Assembly (NCBI GenBank): GCA_013151115.1
Contig: JAADIW010000038.1
Coordinates: forward strand, 1-8,943
DNA: 8,943 nt
Origin: Caldisericota bacterium
Lineage (GTDB): Bacteria; Bipolaricaulota; Bipolaricaulia; Bipolaricaulales; Bipolaricaulaceae
Direction of reading: 5' to 3'
In this document: positions 1-6,558 of the stretch, piece after piece
Numbering within the stretch: position 1 is the stretch's first letter
Layout of the letters: every line of letters begins with the position of its first letter
Made by a program: the position numbers and the translations under genes
The notes under the pieces: generated by a model
Told to the model about the DNA's origin: nothing
The model's input: the letters and a program-made list of their open reading frames with translations, nothing else
Databases searched by the model: none

Positions 1-141
1 AACCCCGCCTCGGGCCATTCTCCCGGGGTGGCCCCGAATGGATCCAGGGACACCGCCGAAAAGGGGGACGATGTTTTGGCCCGCGAGGATATCCGCGGAG
101 ACGCGGAATGCGTTACACCCGCATTTCGGTCGATCGCGGGC

Positions 142-2031
142 TCAAAAGGCCCAGGTCGTGAGACGGACGAGGAGGCCGACCAGCATCGCCACGCCCACGG
201 TGCCGGCCACGACGAGCAGGGTCCGGCGGCGCCCGAGCTCCCGCCACAGCGCCGCCACGGTGGCGAGGCACGGCACGTAGAAGATCACGAACACGGTGAA
301 CACCACCATCGCCGCCCCGGAGAGCACCGCCCCGAAGTCCACGGTCCCCAACGCCTGGCCCAACATGATCAGTGAGAGCTCCTTGCGCAGGATGCCGAAG
401 ACGAGGGGAACCCCCACCGCGGCCGGGAGGCCCAACGGCCAGGTCACGGGGAGGAGCAGCGTGTTCAGGAACCCCGTCCACCCCAGGACCTCGATCAGGG
501 AGAAGAACGCGCTGGCGGCGATCAGGGTGGGCCAGGCCACGGTGATGAACCCCCGCAGGCGCAGCCATACCTTGAGCGACATCGTCCGCAGCGACGGCGG
601 CCGGTACGGGGGGATCTCCATGATGAGCCCCGGCCCCATGCCGGGGAGGAACCGCCGCAGCAGGGTCCCGGCGGCGGCGATGACGATGATGTTCAGGAGA
701 TAAAGGGAAAACGCGATCCACGGGCCCACGTACCGTCCCACCAGCCCGAAGATCACCACCGTCCGCGCCGCGCAGGGGATCATCACCGCCAACGCCGCGG
801 TGACCAGCCGGTCGCGCTCGTCCTCCAGGATTCGCGTGGCCAGCACCGCCGGCACCGAACACCCGTATCCCAAGAGGAACGGGATCACACTCTTCCCGTG
901 GAGGCCGATCCGGTGCATGAGCCCGTCCAAGAGGAACCCGATGCGGGGGAGGTATCCCACGTCCTCGAGGAGGGCGAGGAAGAACAGGAACGGGAGGAGG
1001 TAGGGCAGCACGATGCCGATCCCGGCCCACAACCCCTGCAGCGCCCCGCTCAGGACGGCCCCGATGGGGCCGGGAACCGCCCCCTCCACCCAGGAGGTGA
1101 GGTCCTCCAGGGGCGGGAGGAGGTACCCCTCCAGGATCCCGCCGATCTTGAACACCCCGAAGAAGAGGCCGAGGAGCACGAGAAACAGGATGGGGTACCC
1201 GAGGACGCGGTGCATGAGGAGGGAATCGATCCGATCGCGGAGGGAACGCTCCGCGTGGGCGACCCGGGCGACCGCCTCGAACAGGCGCAGCGCCAGCGCG
1301 TGGCGCTCCGCGGCGAGGACGAGCGCCGGATCCTCCCCCCGATCCCGCCGGATCTCCCGGCGCGCCCGCTCCGCGTCCGCCTCCACGGGGGAGAGGTCGA
1401 TCCCCGCGGGCGGCGGCTCCCCGCTCAGGGCCAGCCCTGCCAGGTACCTGGCCGGCGCCCGCTCCGCGGGGACGGCCTCCGCGATCCTCTCCGCCAACGC
1501 CGCCAGGTGCCGCTCCACGTCCGCGGAGTAGCGCGGCGGCGTGGGCACCCGTGCCCGGGGGATCGCCGCGAGGAGGTCCCCGAGGCCGACGCCTCGCACG
1601 GCCACCGTGCCCACCACGGGGACGCCCAGGATACCCTCGAGCCGTTCCGGGTCGATGTAGATCCCCTTGCGGCGGGCCTCATCCATCATGTTGAGGCACA
1701 CCACCATGGGGAGGCCGAGCTCGCAGAGCTCCAGGGTGAGCTCCAGCGACCTCCCCAACAGGGAGGCGTCCACCACGTCCACCACCACATCGACCTCGCC
1801 GGAGAGGAGGAAATCCCGGGCCACCTCCTCGGCGGGATCGCCTGCGCGGAGGGAGTAGGTCCCCGGGAGATCCACCACCTCGGCCGGTCGGCCCCCCACC
1901 AACGCCCGGCCGCGGAGGAGCTCCACCGTGGTGCCCGGGAAGTTGGAGGCCACCGCGCGGTAGCCCGCGATGGCGTTGAACAGGGTGGACTTGCCCGAGT
2001 TCGGCTGGCCCACGAGCGCGATCCTAATCAC
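142..2031 (-). CDS. feoB: Ferrous iron transport protein B (FeoB)
   Basis: FeoB imports Fe2+ through the cytoplasmic membrane and has an N-terminal G-protein domain. From a GTG start at 2031 it has 629 residues. Visible G motifs are G1 GQPNSGKS (8-15), the switch I Thr pair in FPGTTVE (31-37), G3 DLPG (54-57) and G4 NMMD (114-117). A helical spacer follows to about residue 265. The membrane part carries both 'Gate' cysteines of the family: GYGCSVPA (Cys391) and YVPCLATV (Cys588). The protein ends in a membrane helix at the short end of the family range, without a long C-terminal extension. An ATG 33 nt upstream (2064) would add an unlikely Trp-rich leader lying entirely within feoA. The GTG places VIRIALVGQ at the N-terminus, as usual for FeoB, and overlaps the feoA stop by 8 nt, implying translational coupling. 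No feoC is seen after it in the window. Confidence 0.96.
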   Translation of the reverse strand: MIRIALVGQPNSGKSTLFNAIAGYRAVASNFPGTTVELLRGRALVGGRPAEVVDLPGTYSLRAGDPAEEVARDFLLSGEVDVVVDVVDASLLGRSLELTLELCELGLPMVVCLNMMDEARRKGIYIDPERLEGILGVPVVGTVAVRGVGLGDLLAAIPRARVPTPPRYSADVERHLAALAERIAEAVPAERAPARYLAGLALSGEPPPAGIDLSPVEADAERARREIRRDRGEDPALVLAAERHALALRLFEAVARVAHAERSLRDRIDSLLMHRVLGYPILFLVLLGLFFGVFKIGGILEGYLLPPLEDLTSWVEGAVPGPIGAVLSGALQGLWAGIGIVLPYLLPFLFFLALLEDVGYLPRIGFLLDGLMHRIGLHGKSVIPFLLGYGCSVPAVLATRILEDERDRLVTAALAVMIPCAARTVVIFGLVGRYVGPWIAFSLYLLNIIVIAAAGTLLRRFLPGMGPGLIMEIPPYRPPSLRTMSLKVWLRLRGFITVAWPTLIAASAFFSLIEVLGWTGFLNTLLLPVTWPLGLPAAVGVPLVFGILRKELSLIMLGQALGTVDFGAVLSGAAMVVFTVFVIFYVPCLATVAALWRELGRRRTLLVVAGTVGVAMLVGLLVRLTTWAF

Positions 2032-2269
2032 GGGGCTCCACCACCACCCTTCTGGCCACGCCACGCCCCAGGGCCACGCGGGCCCCGTCCACCTCCACGA
2101 GGATCGGCCCCCCCACGGGTGCCCGTGAGATCACCTCCACCTCCGCGCCGGGGACGACCCCCAACCGCGCGAGGCGGGCGACGAGGCCGCGGCCCCCGTC
2201 TATCCGCACCACCCGGGCCCGGCGCCCCACGGGGAGGGCCTCCAGGTCCGTGATAGAATTGAAAAACAT
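2024..2269 (-). CDS. feoA: Ferrous iron transport protein A (FeoA), SH3-like
   Basis: This is a small cytosolic protein of 81 residues with the FeoA SH3-like fold, thought to work with FeoB in Fe2+ uptake. The family pattern is clear: LEALPVGRRARVV near the start, LVARLARLGVVPGAEVEV in the middle, then GGPILVEVDGARVALGRGVARRV. It is the first gene of the feo unit, and its TAG stop lies inside the feoB start region (GTGATTAG). The ATG at 2269 is only 12 nt after a TAAAAT -10 box, so the mRNA leader would be about 6 nt and has no real Shine-Dalgarno sequence. No better start codon lies before the conserved LPVG segment. The first codons are AT-rich, unlike the rest of the gene. Confidence 0.94.
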   Translation of the reverse strand: MFFNSITDLEALPVGRRARVVRIDGGRGLVARLARLGVVPGAEVEVISRAPVGGPILVEVDGARVALGRGVARRVVVEPRD

Positions 2270-2281
2270 TTTCTTTTTTGA

Positions 2282-2310
2282 ATTTTACCGCCCCTCGCCC
2301 GAGGGGTCAA
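2282..2310 (-). promoter_or_regulatory. Predicted sigma70-type promoter of feoAB
   Basis: On the minus strand there is TTGACC (2310-2305), a 17-nt spacer and TAAAAT (2287-2282), both hexamers matching the consensus at five of six positions. Transcription would start near 2275, giving a leader of about 6 nt before the feoA ATG. The call rests on sequence match and position only. Confidence 0.65.
2291..2306. promoter_or_regulatory. Palindrome in the feo promoter, candidate operator
   Basis: CCCCTCG-CC-CGAGGGG is a perfect inverted repeat with 7-bp arms. It fills most of the spacer between the -35 and -10 boxes of the feo promoter and overlaps the -35 box by two bases. A dimeric repressor bound here would block RNA polymerase. 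It does not resemble the AT-rich Fur box or the IdeR/DtxR consensus, so the regulator is unknown. In a GC-rich genome a chance palindrome of this size is possible. Confidence 0.35.
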
Positions 2311-2383
2311 CGGTCCGCGGATCGTTTCCCACCTGCCCCATCCCCGTCTCACCCCGGGGATGTCCGCGCCGGCCCCTGGCCGT

Positions 2384-2389
2384 TATAAA
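2384..2389 (+). promoter_or_regulatory. Predicted -10 box of the amidase gene
   Basis: TATAAA stands out in GC-rich sequence. It ends 7 nt before a GTG (2397) and 10 nt before the ATG (2400) of the amidase, so the mRNA would be leaderless or nearly so. No convincing -35 hexamer is seen 16-18 nt upstream, and no Shine-Dalgarno sequence lies before the start. Confidence 0.45.
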
Positions 2390-2399
2390 CTCCCCCGTG

Positions 2400-3017
2400 A
2401 TGAGACGCCGCGCCTTTCTCCTCCTCGGCTGGCTCCTCTCGTTCCCGTTCCTCGCCGCCGGACCACAGCAGCTCCCCCCGCTGTTGGTGGTGGTCGACGC
2501 GGGCCACGGGGGCGAGGACCCCGGCGCGGTGGTGGCCGGCGTGCGGGAGAAGGACATCGTCCTGGACATCGCCCTGCGCATCTTCGAGCTCTCCCGCGGG
2601 GGGCCGGTGGAGGTGGTCCTCACCCGGGCCACCGACCGCTACGTGGAGCTGGTGGAACGGGTGCGGTTCGCCGAGGAGGTGGGGGCGGCCCTCTACCTCT
2701 CGGTGCACGCCAACTACCTCTCCGACACCCGGGTCCGCGGGGTCGAGGTCTGGGTCGACAACACCCGAGCCGAAGGAGATCCGAGCTGGGGGCTGGCCCG
2801 GGCGGTGCTGGATGCCCTGGTCCGCGAGACCGGGGCGGCGGACCGCGGCGTCCGCTCCCAGAAGCTCTACCTCCGCCACACGGAGCTCCCCGCGGCGTTG
2901 GTGGAAGTGGGGTACCTGACCAACCCCGCCGAACGCCGCCTCCTCTTGGATCCCGGCTATCGCGCCCGGGTGGCGAAGGGGATACTGGAGGGTATCTACG
3001 CCTTCCTCGGGCTGTGA
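2400..3017 (+). CDS. N-acetylmuramoyl-L-alanine amidase (Amidase_3), exported
   Basis: This zinc hydrolase cleaves the bond between N-acetylmuramic acid and L-alanine of the peptide stem in peptidoglycan. It has 205 residues. A basic, hydrophobic signal sequence (MRRRAFLLLGWLLSFPFLAA, 1-20) is followed almost at once by the catalytic domain. The expected residues are present: His36 in VVDAGHGG, Glu50 in REKD and His103 in SVHAN as zinc ligands, and Glu169 in ALVEVGYLTN as the catalytic acid. There is no cell-wall-binding repeat or AMIN domain, so it is a minimal, single-domain form. The open frame extends upstream to 2250, but the signal peptide begins at the ATG at 2400; a GTG at 2397 is the alternative start if the mRNA is leaderless. 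It is divergent from feoA and convergent with plsY. A role in cell separation or wall turnover is inferred. Confidence 0.9.
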   Translation: MRRRAFLLLGWLLSFPFLAAGPQQLPPLLVVVDAGHGGEDPGAVVAGVREKDIVLDIALRIFELSRGGPVEVVLTRATDRYVELVERVRFAEEVGAALYLSVHANYLSDTRVRGVEVWVDNTRAEGDPSWGLARAVLDALVRETGAADRGVRSQKLYLRHTELPAALVEVGYLTNPAERRLLLDPGYRARVAKGILEGIYAFLGL

Positions 3018-3042
3018 GGCCCCGGGCGGAGCCCCGCCGCGA

Positions 3043-3663
3043 TCACCTCCGCCCGCGTCCGAAGCTGAGTTCCTCTCCCCGGAGCAGGCGGCGGATGTTG
3101 CTCCTGTGGGTCCAGAAGACGAACGCGGCCAGGCCCACCGAGAGCCACAGGAGCGCCGGGCCGTAGGAGAGCCCGGTGAACCGGTCCGTGAGGAAAACGG
3201 CCACGGGGAGGGCCGCGGCGGCGGACAGCGAGCCCACGGAGACCGTGCGGGTGGTGAGGACGGCGGCGGCGAACACGGCGGCACAGATCCCCACCGGTAG
3301 CGGCATCAACCCCAACAGGGCGCCGGCGCCGGTGGCCACGCCCTTTCCCCCGCGGAACCGGAGCCAGGGGGTGAACACGTGTCCGAGGATCGCCGCCACG
3401 CCGACCAGGATCCCGGCGAATACGGGATCCACTCCCCCCGCCGCGCCCAGCTTGGACACCCACGCGGAGGCGATATATCCCTTGAGGACGTCCACGATCC
3501 CCACGGGGATGGCGGCCTTCCACCCGAGAACCCGCCAAGCGTTCGTCATCCCCACGTTTCCCGAGCCGTGCCGCCGGATATCTATCCCGTGGAGCCGGCC
3601 CACGAGGTACGCCATGGGGATGGATCCGACCGCGAACCCGAGCAAAACGGCGAGGACGATCAT
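3043..3663 (-). CDS. plsY: Acyl-phosphate:glycerol-3-phosphate acyltransferase PlsY
   Basis: PlsY transfers an acyl group from acyl phosphate to sn-glycerol 3-phosphate, giving lysophosphatidic acid, the first step of phospholipid synthesis in most bacteria; it is an integral membrane protein. It has 206 residues, normal for the family. The three conserved loops are visible: GSGNVGMTNAWR, FRGGKGVAT, and the C-terminal THRSNIRRLLRGEE. They are separated by hydrophobic helices starting with MIVLAVLLGFAVGSIP. The reading frame stays open far upstream, but that part lies antisense to the peptidase gene. The ATG at 3663 gives the usual PlsY N-terminus and lies 7 nt after a TAATAT -10 box. The gene ends 25 nt from the end of the convergent amidase gene. 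Confidence 0.95.
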   Translation of the reverse strand: MIVLAVLLGFAVGSIPMAYLVGRLHGIDIRRHGSGNVGMTNAWRVLGWKAAIPVGIVDVLKGYIASAWVSKLGAAGGVDPVFAGILVGVAAILGHVFTPWLRFRGGKGVATGAGALLGLMPLPVGICAAVFAAAVLTTRTVSVGSLSAAAALPVAVFLTDRFTGLSYGPALLWLSVGLAAFVFWTHRSNIRRLLRGEELSFGRGRR

Positions 3664-3670
3664 CGCGACG

Positions 3671-3699
3671 ATATTAAGCCCGATCCCGCCGGGAGACAA
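3671..3699 (-). promoter_or_regulatory. Predicted leaderless promoter of plsY
   Basis: On the minus strand TTGTCT (3699-3694), a 17-nt spacer and TAATAT (3676-3671) are followed by 7 nt and the plsY ATG. Transcription is therefore expected to begin at or within a base of the start codon. No Shine-Dalgarno sequence precedes the ATG, which fits a leaderless mRNA. Confidence 0.6.
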
Positions 3700-3795
3700 A
3701 AACGCCCCGCCTTTTCCGTTAAACTGGGGCGCCGGGAGCGGATCGGTTCCCCGCCGTTGGGAAAACCGGTCCGCGGAGGAAGGTGGGAACCCGGG

Positions 3796-5508
3796 ATGTT
3801 GGCGCTCGAGCGGCTTCCGCGCGAATACCCACGGCGTTACCTGCCGGACGACCTCCGGGTCTCGGCCTGGGGGGACGTGAAGCCGTTCTTCCGCGAGCTG
3901 GAGGCGCGTCCCCTGGACACGGCGGCCGAGGCCGAGGAGTGGCTCCGGGACCTCTCGGAGCTCCTCTCCGCCGTCCTCGAGGAGCGGAGCATCCGCTATA
4001 TCCGCGCGACATGCGACACGACCGATGAGGCGGCCGAGGCCCTTTATCTGCGCTTCGTGACGGAGATCGAGCCGGAGCTCAAGCCGGCGCTGCAGCGCCT
4101 CCGGGAAAAGCTCGTGGGGTCCCCCGCGGCCACCACGCTCCCCGGGGAGCGCTACTTCACCCTCCTGCGCTCCTTCAGGAACGCGGTGGAGATCTTCCGG
4201 GAGGAGAACGTCCCGCTGGAAGTGGAGGAGGAGAGACTCTCCCAGCGCTATCGCAAGCTCACCGGGGCGATGACGGTCACGATAAAGGGGGAGGAGCTTA
4301 CCCTCCAGCGGGCCGCCAGATACCTCGAGGATCCCGATCGGGACGTGCGCCGTGACGCGTGGGAGAGGATCGCCGAGCGCAGGCTCCGGGATCGGGACGA
4401 GCTCGACGGGCTCTTCGATGAACTCCTCGCGCTGAGGAGGAGGATCGCCGCGAACGCCGGGTTCGGCGACTACCGCGCCTACGCCTTCAGGAAGAGGGAG
4501 CGGTTCGACTACGCCCCGGATGACTGCGCGGCGTTCCACGCCGCGGTGGAGCGGCACGTGGTCCCGGTGCTCGTGGCCCTCCAGGAGAGGAGGAGGGCCG
4601 AGCTCGGCGTGAAGAGGCTCCGCCCCTGGGATCTGGCCGTGGATCCGAGCGGGAAGCCGCCGCTCAGGCCCTTCGAGGCGGCCGAGGAATTGGTGGAGGG
4701 GGTGGCGGAGATCTTCCGCCGGCTCGATCCCGAGCTGGGCGAGCTCTTCTCCATCCTCCCCCGCCTTGGACTCCTGGACCTCGAGTCCCGGGTGGGGAAA
4801 GCCCCAGGGGGGTATCAAGCTACGTTGGCCGAACGGCGGCTCCCCTTCATCTTCATGAACGCCGTCGGCCGCCACGGGGACCTCAGGACCATGCTACATG
4901 AGGCGGGGCACGCGTTCCATACACTTCTTTCACGCGACGAACCCCTGATATTCCTGCGACGGCCGCCCCTGGAGTTCGCCGAGGTAGCCTCCATGTCCAT
5001 GGAGCTCCTCACCCATCCCCACTGGGAGGTTTTCTACTCCGCCGGGGACGCGGACCGGGCGCGGCGGCAACACCTGGAGGGGATCGTGGCGCTCCTCCCC
5101 TGGATCGCCACCGTGGACGCGTTCCAACACTGGGTCTACACCCACCCCGATCACACCCGGGAGGAACGGGAGGAAGCCTGGGTCTCGTTACGGAAGCGGT
5201 TCGGGGGTATCGTGGATTGGACGGGGTACGAGGAGGCGCTGCGGGCCGAGTGGCACCGCCAGCTCCACATCTTCCTTTACCCCTTCTACTACATTGAATA
5301 CGGGATCGCCCAGCTGGGGGCCCTGGGGATCTGGGGGACGGCCCAACGGGATCCCCTCACAGCCCTGGGGAACTACAAGAGGGCCTTGTCCCTCGGGGGA
5401 GCGGCGCCCCTGCCCGGGCTCTTCGGAGCCGCGGGGCTCGAGTTCGGCCTCGGGGCGGAACCCGTGTCCCGGGCCGCCTCCCTCCTGCGGGAACGCCTGG
5501 GGACCTGA
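3796..5508 (+). CDS. M3-family oligoendopeptidase (PepF-like)
   Basis: This is a cytoplasmic zinc metallopeptidase of family M3, which cuts short peptides. It has 570 residues and no signal sequence. The zinc motif HEAGH is at 368-372, and the third ligand is probably Glu396 in FAEVAS, 24 residues downstream as expected. The C-terminal part has the substrate-site signature HIFLYPFYYIEYGIAQLGAL, typical of the M3 oligoendopeptidase branch. The N-terminal two thirds is helical and charged, as in PepF. The ATG at 3796 is chosen because a purine-rich GGAGGAAGGTGGG (3775-3787) precedes it and MLALERLPREYPRRYLP looks like the family start; the open frame continues upstream to 3379, but that is antisense to plsY. 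A weak -10-like TAAACT (3720-3725) could serve as a promoter, without a good -35. The next gene starts 13 nt downstream, so the two are probably cotranscribed. The natural substrate is unknown. Confidence 0.93.
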   Translation: MLALERLPREYPRRYLPDDLRVSAWGDVKPFFRELEARPLDTAAEAEEWLRDLSELLSAVLEERSIRYIRATCDTTDEAAEALYLRFVTEIEPELKPALQRLREKLVGSPAATTLPGERYFTLLRSFRNAVEIFREENVPLEVEEERLSQRYRKLTGAMTVTIKGEELTLQRAARYLEDPDRDVRRDAWERIAERRLRDRDELDGLFDELLALRRRIAANAGFGDYRAYAFRKRERFDYAPDDCAAFHAAVERHVVPVLVALQERRRAELGVKRLRPWDLAVDPSGKPPLRPFEAAEELVEGVAEIFRRLDPELGELFSILPRLGLLDLESRVGKAPGGYQATLAERRLPFIFMNAVGRHGDLRTMLHEAGHAFHTLLSRDEPLIFLRRPPLEFAEVASMSMELLTHPHWEVFYSAGDADRARRQHLEGIVALLPWIATVDAFQHWVYTHPDHTREEREEAWVSLRKRFGGIVDWTGYEEALRAEWHRQLHIFLYPFYYIEYGIAQLGALGIWGTAQRDPLTALGNYKRALSLGGAAPLPGLFGAAGLEFGLGAEPVSRAASLLRERLGT

Positions 5509-5521
5509 AAGGGGGTCGATT

Positions 5522-6454
5522 ATGCGCGGTATCCCGATTGTGCTCGGCCTCATCGCTGGTATCGCCCTCGCCGGGTGGGCGACGGACCGTCGCGAGCTCG
5601 CCCTCCACTGGGCACCGATCATCCATCAGGGGGCGGCGAGCGATCAGGACTACATCACCCGGGTGGATTTCGATGGGAACTGGATCGGGAACGACAACTG
5701 GGAGAACCAACCCACCGGCGACCTCTCGGCCCACGTCTACTACTCGGTGATCGAGACCGAGACCCACTACTTCATCTTCTACAGCCTGTTCCACCCCCGC
5801 GATTACGAGCCCCGTTGCTTCCCCTCCCTGTGCCACGAGAACGATCTGGAATCGATCCAGCTCGTCGTGCGAAAGGACGGGAGCGAGTGGGGAACGCTCG
5901 AGGCCATGGAGACTTTGGCCCACAACCGCATCTACCTCTACACCGCGGGCCCCGGGGTGAAACGGGGGTTCCTGCGGGTGCGGGGCCGGATCGCGATCGA
6001 GGGATGGCGCCCGGTGGTATACGTCGAGACGTACGGCCACGGGATCTACGGCCACAGGATCAAGCTGAAGGCGGGGACGGTGATCTACCGCCCGGGGGAC
6101 ACGGCCGGGGTTCCGAAGGGGATAGACGACGAGGTCACCTACGTCCTCGTCCCCATCTACGACACCCTCTGGCAGCGCCGGCACGAGATCGGCCAGGGGA
6201 GGCTCTTCGATCGGCCGTTCGAGTACCGGGGGACCGTGCTCCCGGCGGCGTTCGACGGGGACGATTGGGGGGAGGACAAGGCGAACACCCCGTGGGGCTA
6301 CCCCCAGGCGTTGGGGGACGAGCTTTCCCGGGGCGATTGGTTCCTGGATCCCGCGGCGGCCCTCTCCTATCACGCCACCTTCGCCGGGCCGTTCAGCCGC
6401 GTCTACATATTCAACCCCTATCTCCTCGATCTCGGCCTCCTGGAACGCGGGTGA
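5522..6454 (+). CDS. Secreted conserved protein of unknown function
   Basis: The protein has 310 residues. It begins with a probable signal peptide (MRGIPIVLGLIAGIALA, about 1-17), so it is likely exported. The mature part opens with HWAPIIHQGAASDQDYIT, then an Asp/Asn-rich stretch FDGNWIGNDNWENQ (50-63), an aromatic segment with VYYSVIETETHYFIFY (72-87) and FHPRD (90-94), two cysteines (99, 104) that could form a disulfide, HENDLE (105-110), and later VYVETYGHGIYGH. I recall similar patterns in uncharacterised secreted bacterial and fungal proteins. HENDLE and the later His-rich motif recall Vps62/NPP1-like folds, but only weakly. The conserved His, Asp and Glu residues could bind a metal or act in hydrolysis; no activity can be assigned. 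AAAGGGGG 6 nt before the ATG is a good ribosome binding site, and the 13-nt gap after the peptidase implies one operon. Confidence 0.85.
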   Translation: MRGIPIVLGLIAGIALAGWATDRRELALHWAPIIHQGAASDQDYITRVDFDGNWIGNDNWENQPTGDLSAHVYYSVIETETHYFIFYSLFHPRDYEPRCFPSLCHENDLESIQLVVRKDGSEWGTLEAMETLAHNRIYLYTAGPGVKRGFLRVRGRIAIEGWRPVVYVETYGHGIYGHRIKLKAGTVIYRPGDTAGVPKGIDDEVTYVLVPIYDTLWQRRHEIGQGRLFDRPFEYRGTVLPAAFDGDDWGEDKANTPWGYPQALGDELSRGDWFLDPAAALSYHATFAGPFSRVYIFNPYLLDLGLLERG

Positions 6455-6458
6455 GCCC

Positions 6459-6473
6459 ACGCGGGGCCCGCGT
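6459..6473 (+). terminator. Short GC hairpin after the secreted-protein gene
   Basis: ACGCGG-GGC-CCGCGT can form a 6-bp stem with a 3-nt loop 4 nt after the stop codon. No U-tract follows, so it is not a canonical intrinsic terminator; it may only slow polymerase or protect the 3' end. Confidence 0.25.
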
Positions 6474-6512
6474 CCCCGGTGGCGCGGCGAAACCCCGGGA
6501 TGCGCGAGGCTG

Positions 6513-6518
6513 TAAAAT
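6513..6518 (+). promoter_or_regulatory. Possible -10 box before the DUF1573-rhodanese gene
   Basis: TAAAAT is an AT-rich exception in this 104-nt intergenic stretch and matches the -10 box used for feoA. No -35 match is present at 16-18 nt. Unlike feoA and plsY, the gene would have a leader of about 35-40 nt that contains a strong Shine-Dalgarno region (AAGGAGAGGTGAGG, 6541-6554). Confidence 0.35.
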
Positions 6519-6558
6519 CCACGGGGAAAAAGATTCCGGAAAGGAGAGGTGAGGTTAG

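Noticed and set aside
1..141. Possible start of a leftward gene after feoB (GTG at 53 with an open frame to the window edge, or ATG at 18), and a 6-bp hairpin at 92-107 (TCCGCG-GAGA-CGCGGA) as a feoB terminator.
   Set aside because: Only 6-17 codons are visible, with no convincing ribosome binding site, and the hairpin has no U-tract after it. Nothing can be assigned.
898..2253. Long open frame on the plus strand opposite feoB and feoA (451 codons).
   Set aside because: It is antisense to clearly recognised genes and has the low-complexity Arg/Gly/His/Pro composition of a shadow frame in GC-rich DNA.
3025..3038. Hairpin GGCGG-AGCC-CCGCC between the convergent amidase and plsY genes as a bidirectional terminator.
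   Set aside because: The stem has only 5 bp, with no U-tract on either side; this is expected by chance in such GC-rich sequence.
3703..3731. Inverted repeat CGCCCC...GGGGCG in the region between plsY and the peptidase gene.
   Set aside because: The arms are only 6 bp, separated by 17 nt, and purely G/C; not distinguishable from background.
3664..4875. Long upstream extension of the plsY frame on the minus strand (about 404 extra codons).
   Set aside because: It lies antisense to the M3 peptidase gene, has shadow-frame composition, and the PlsY family start with its own promoter is at 3663.
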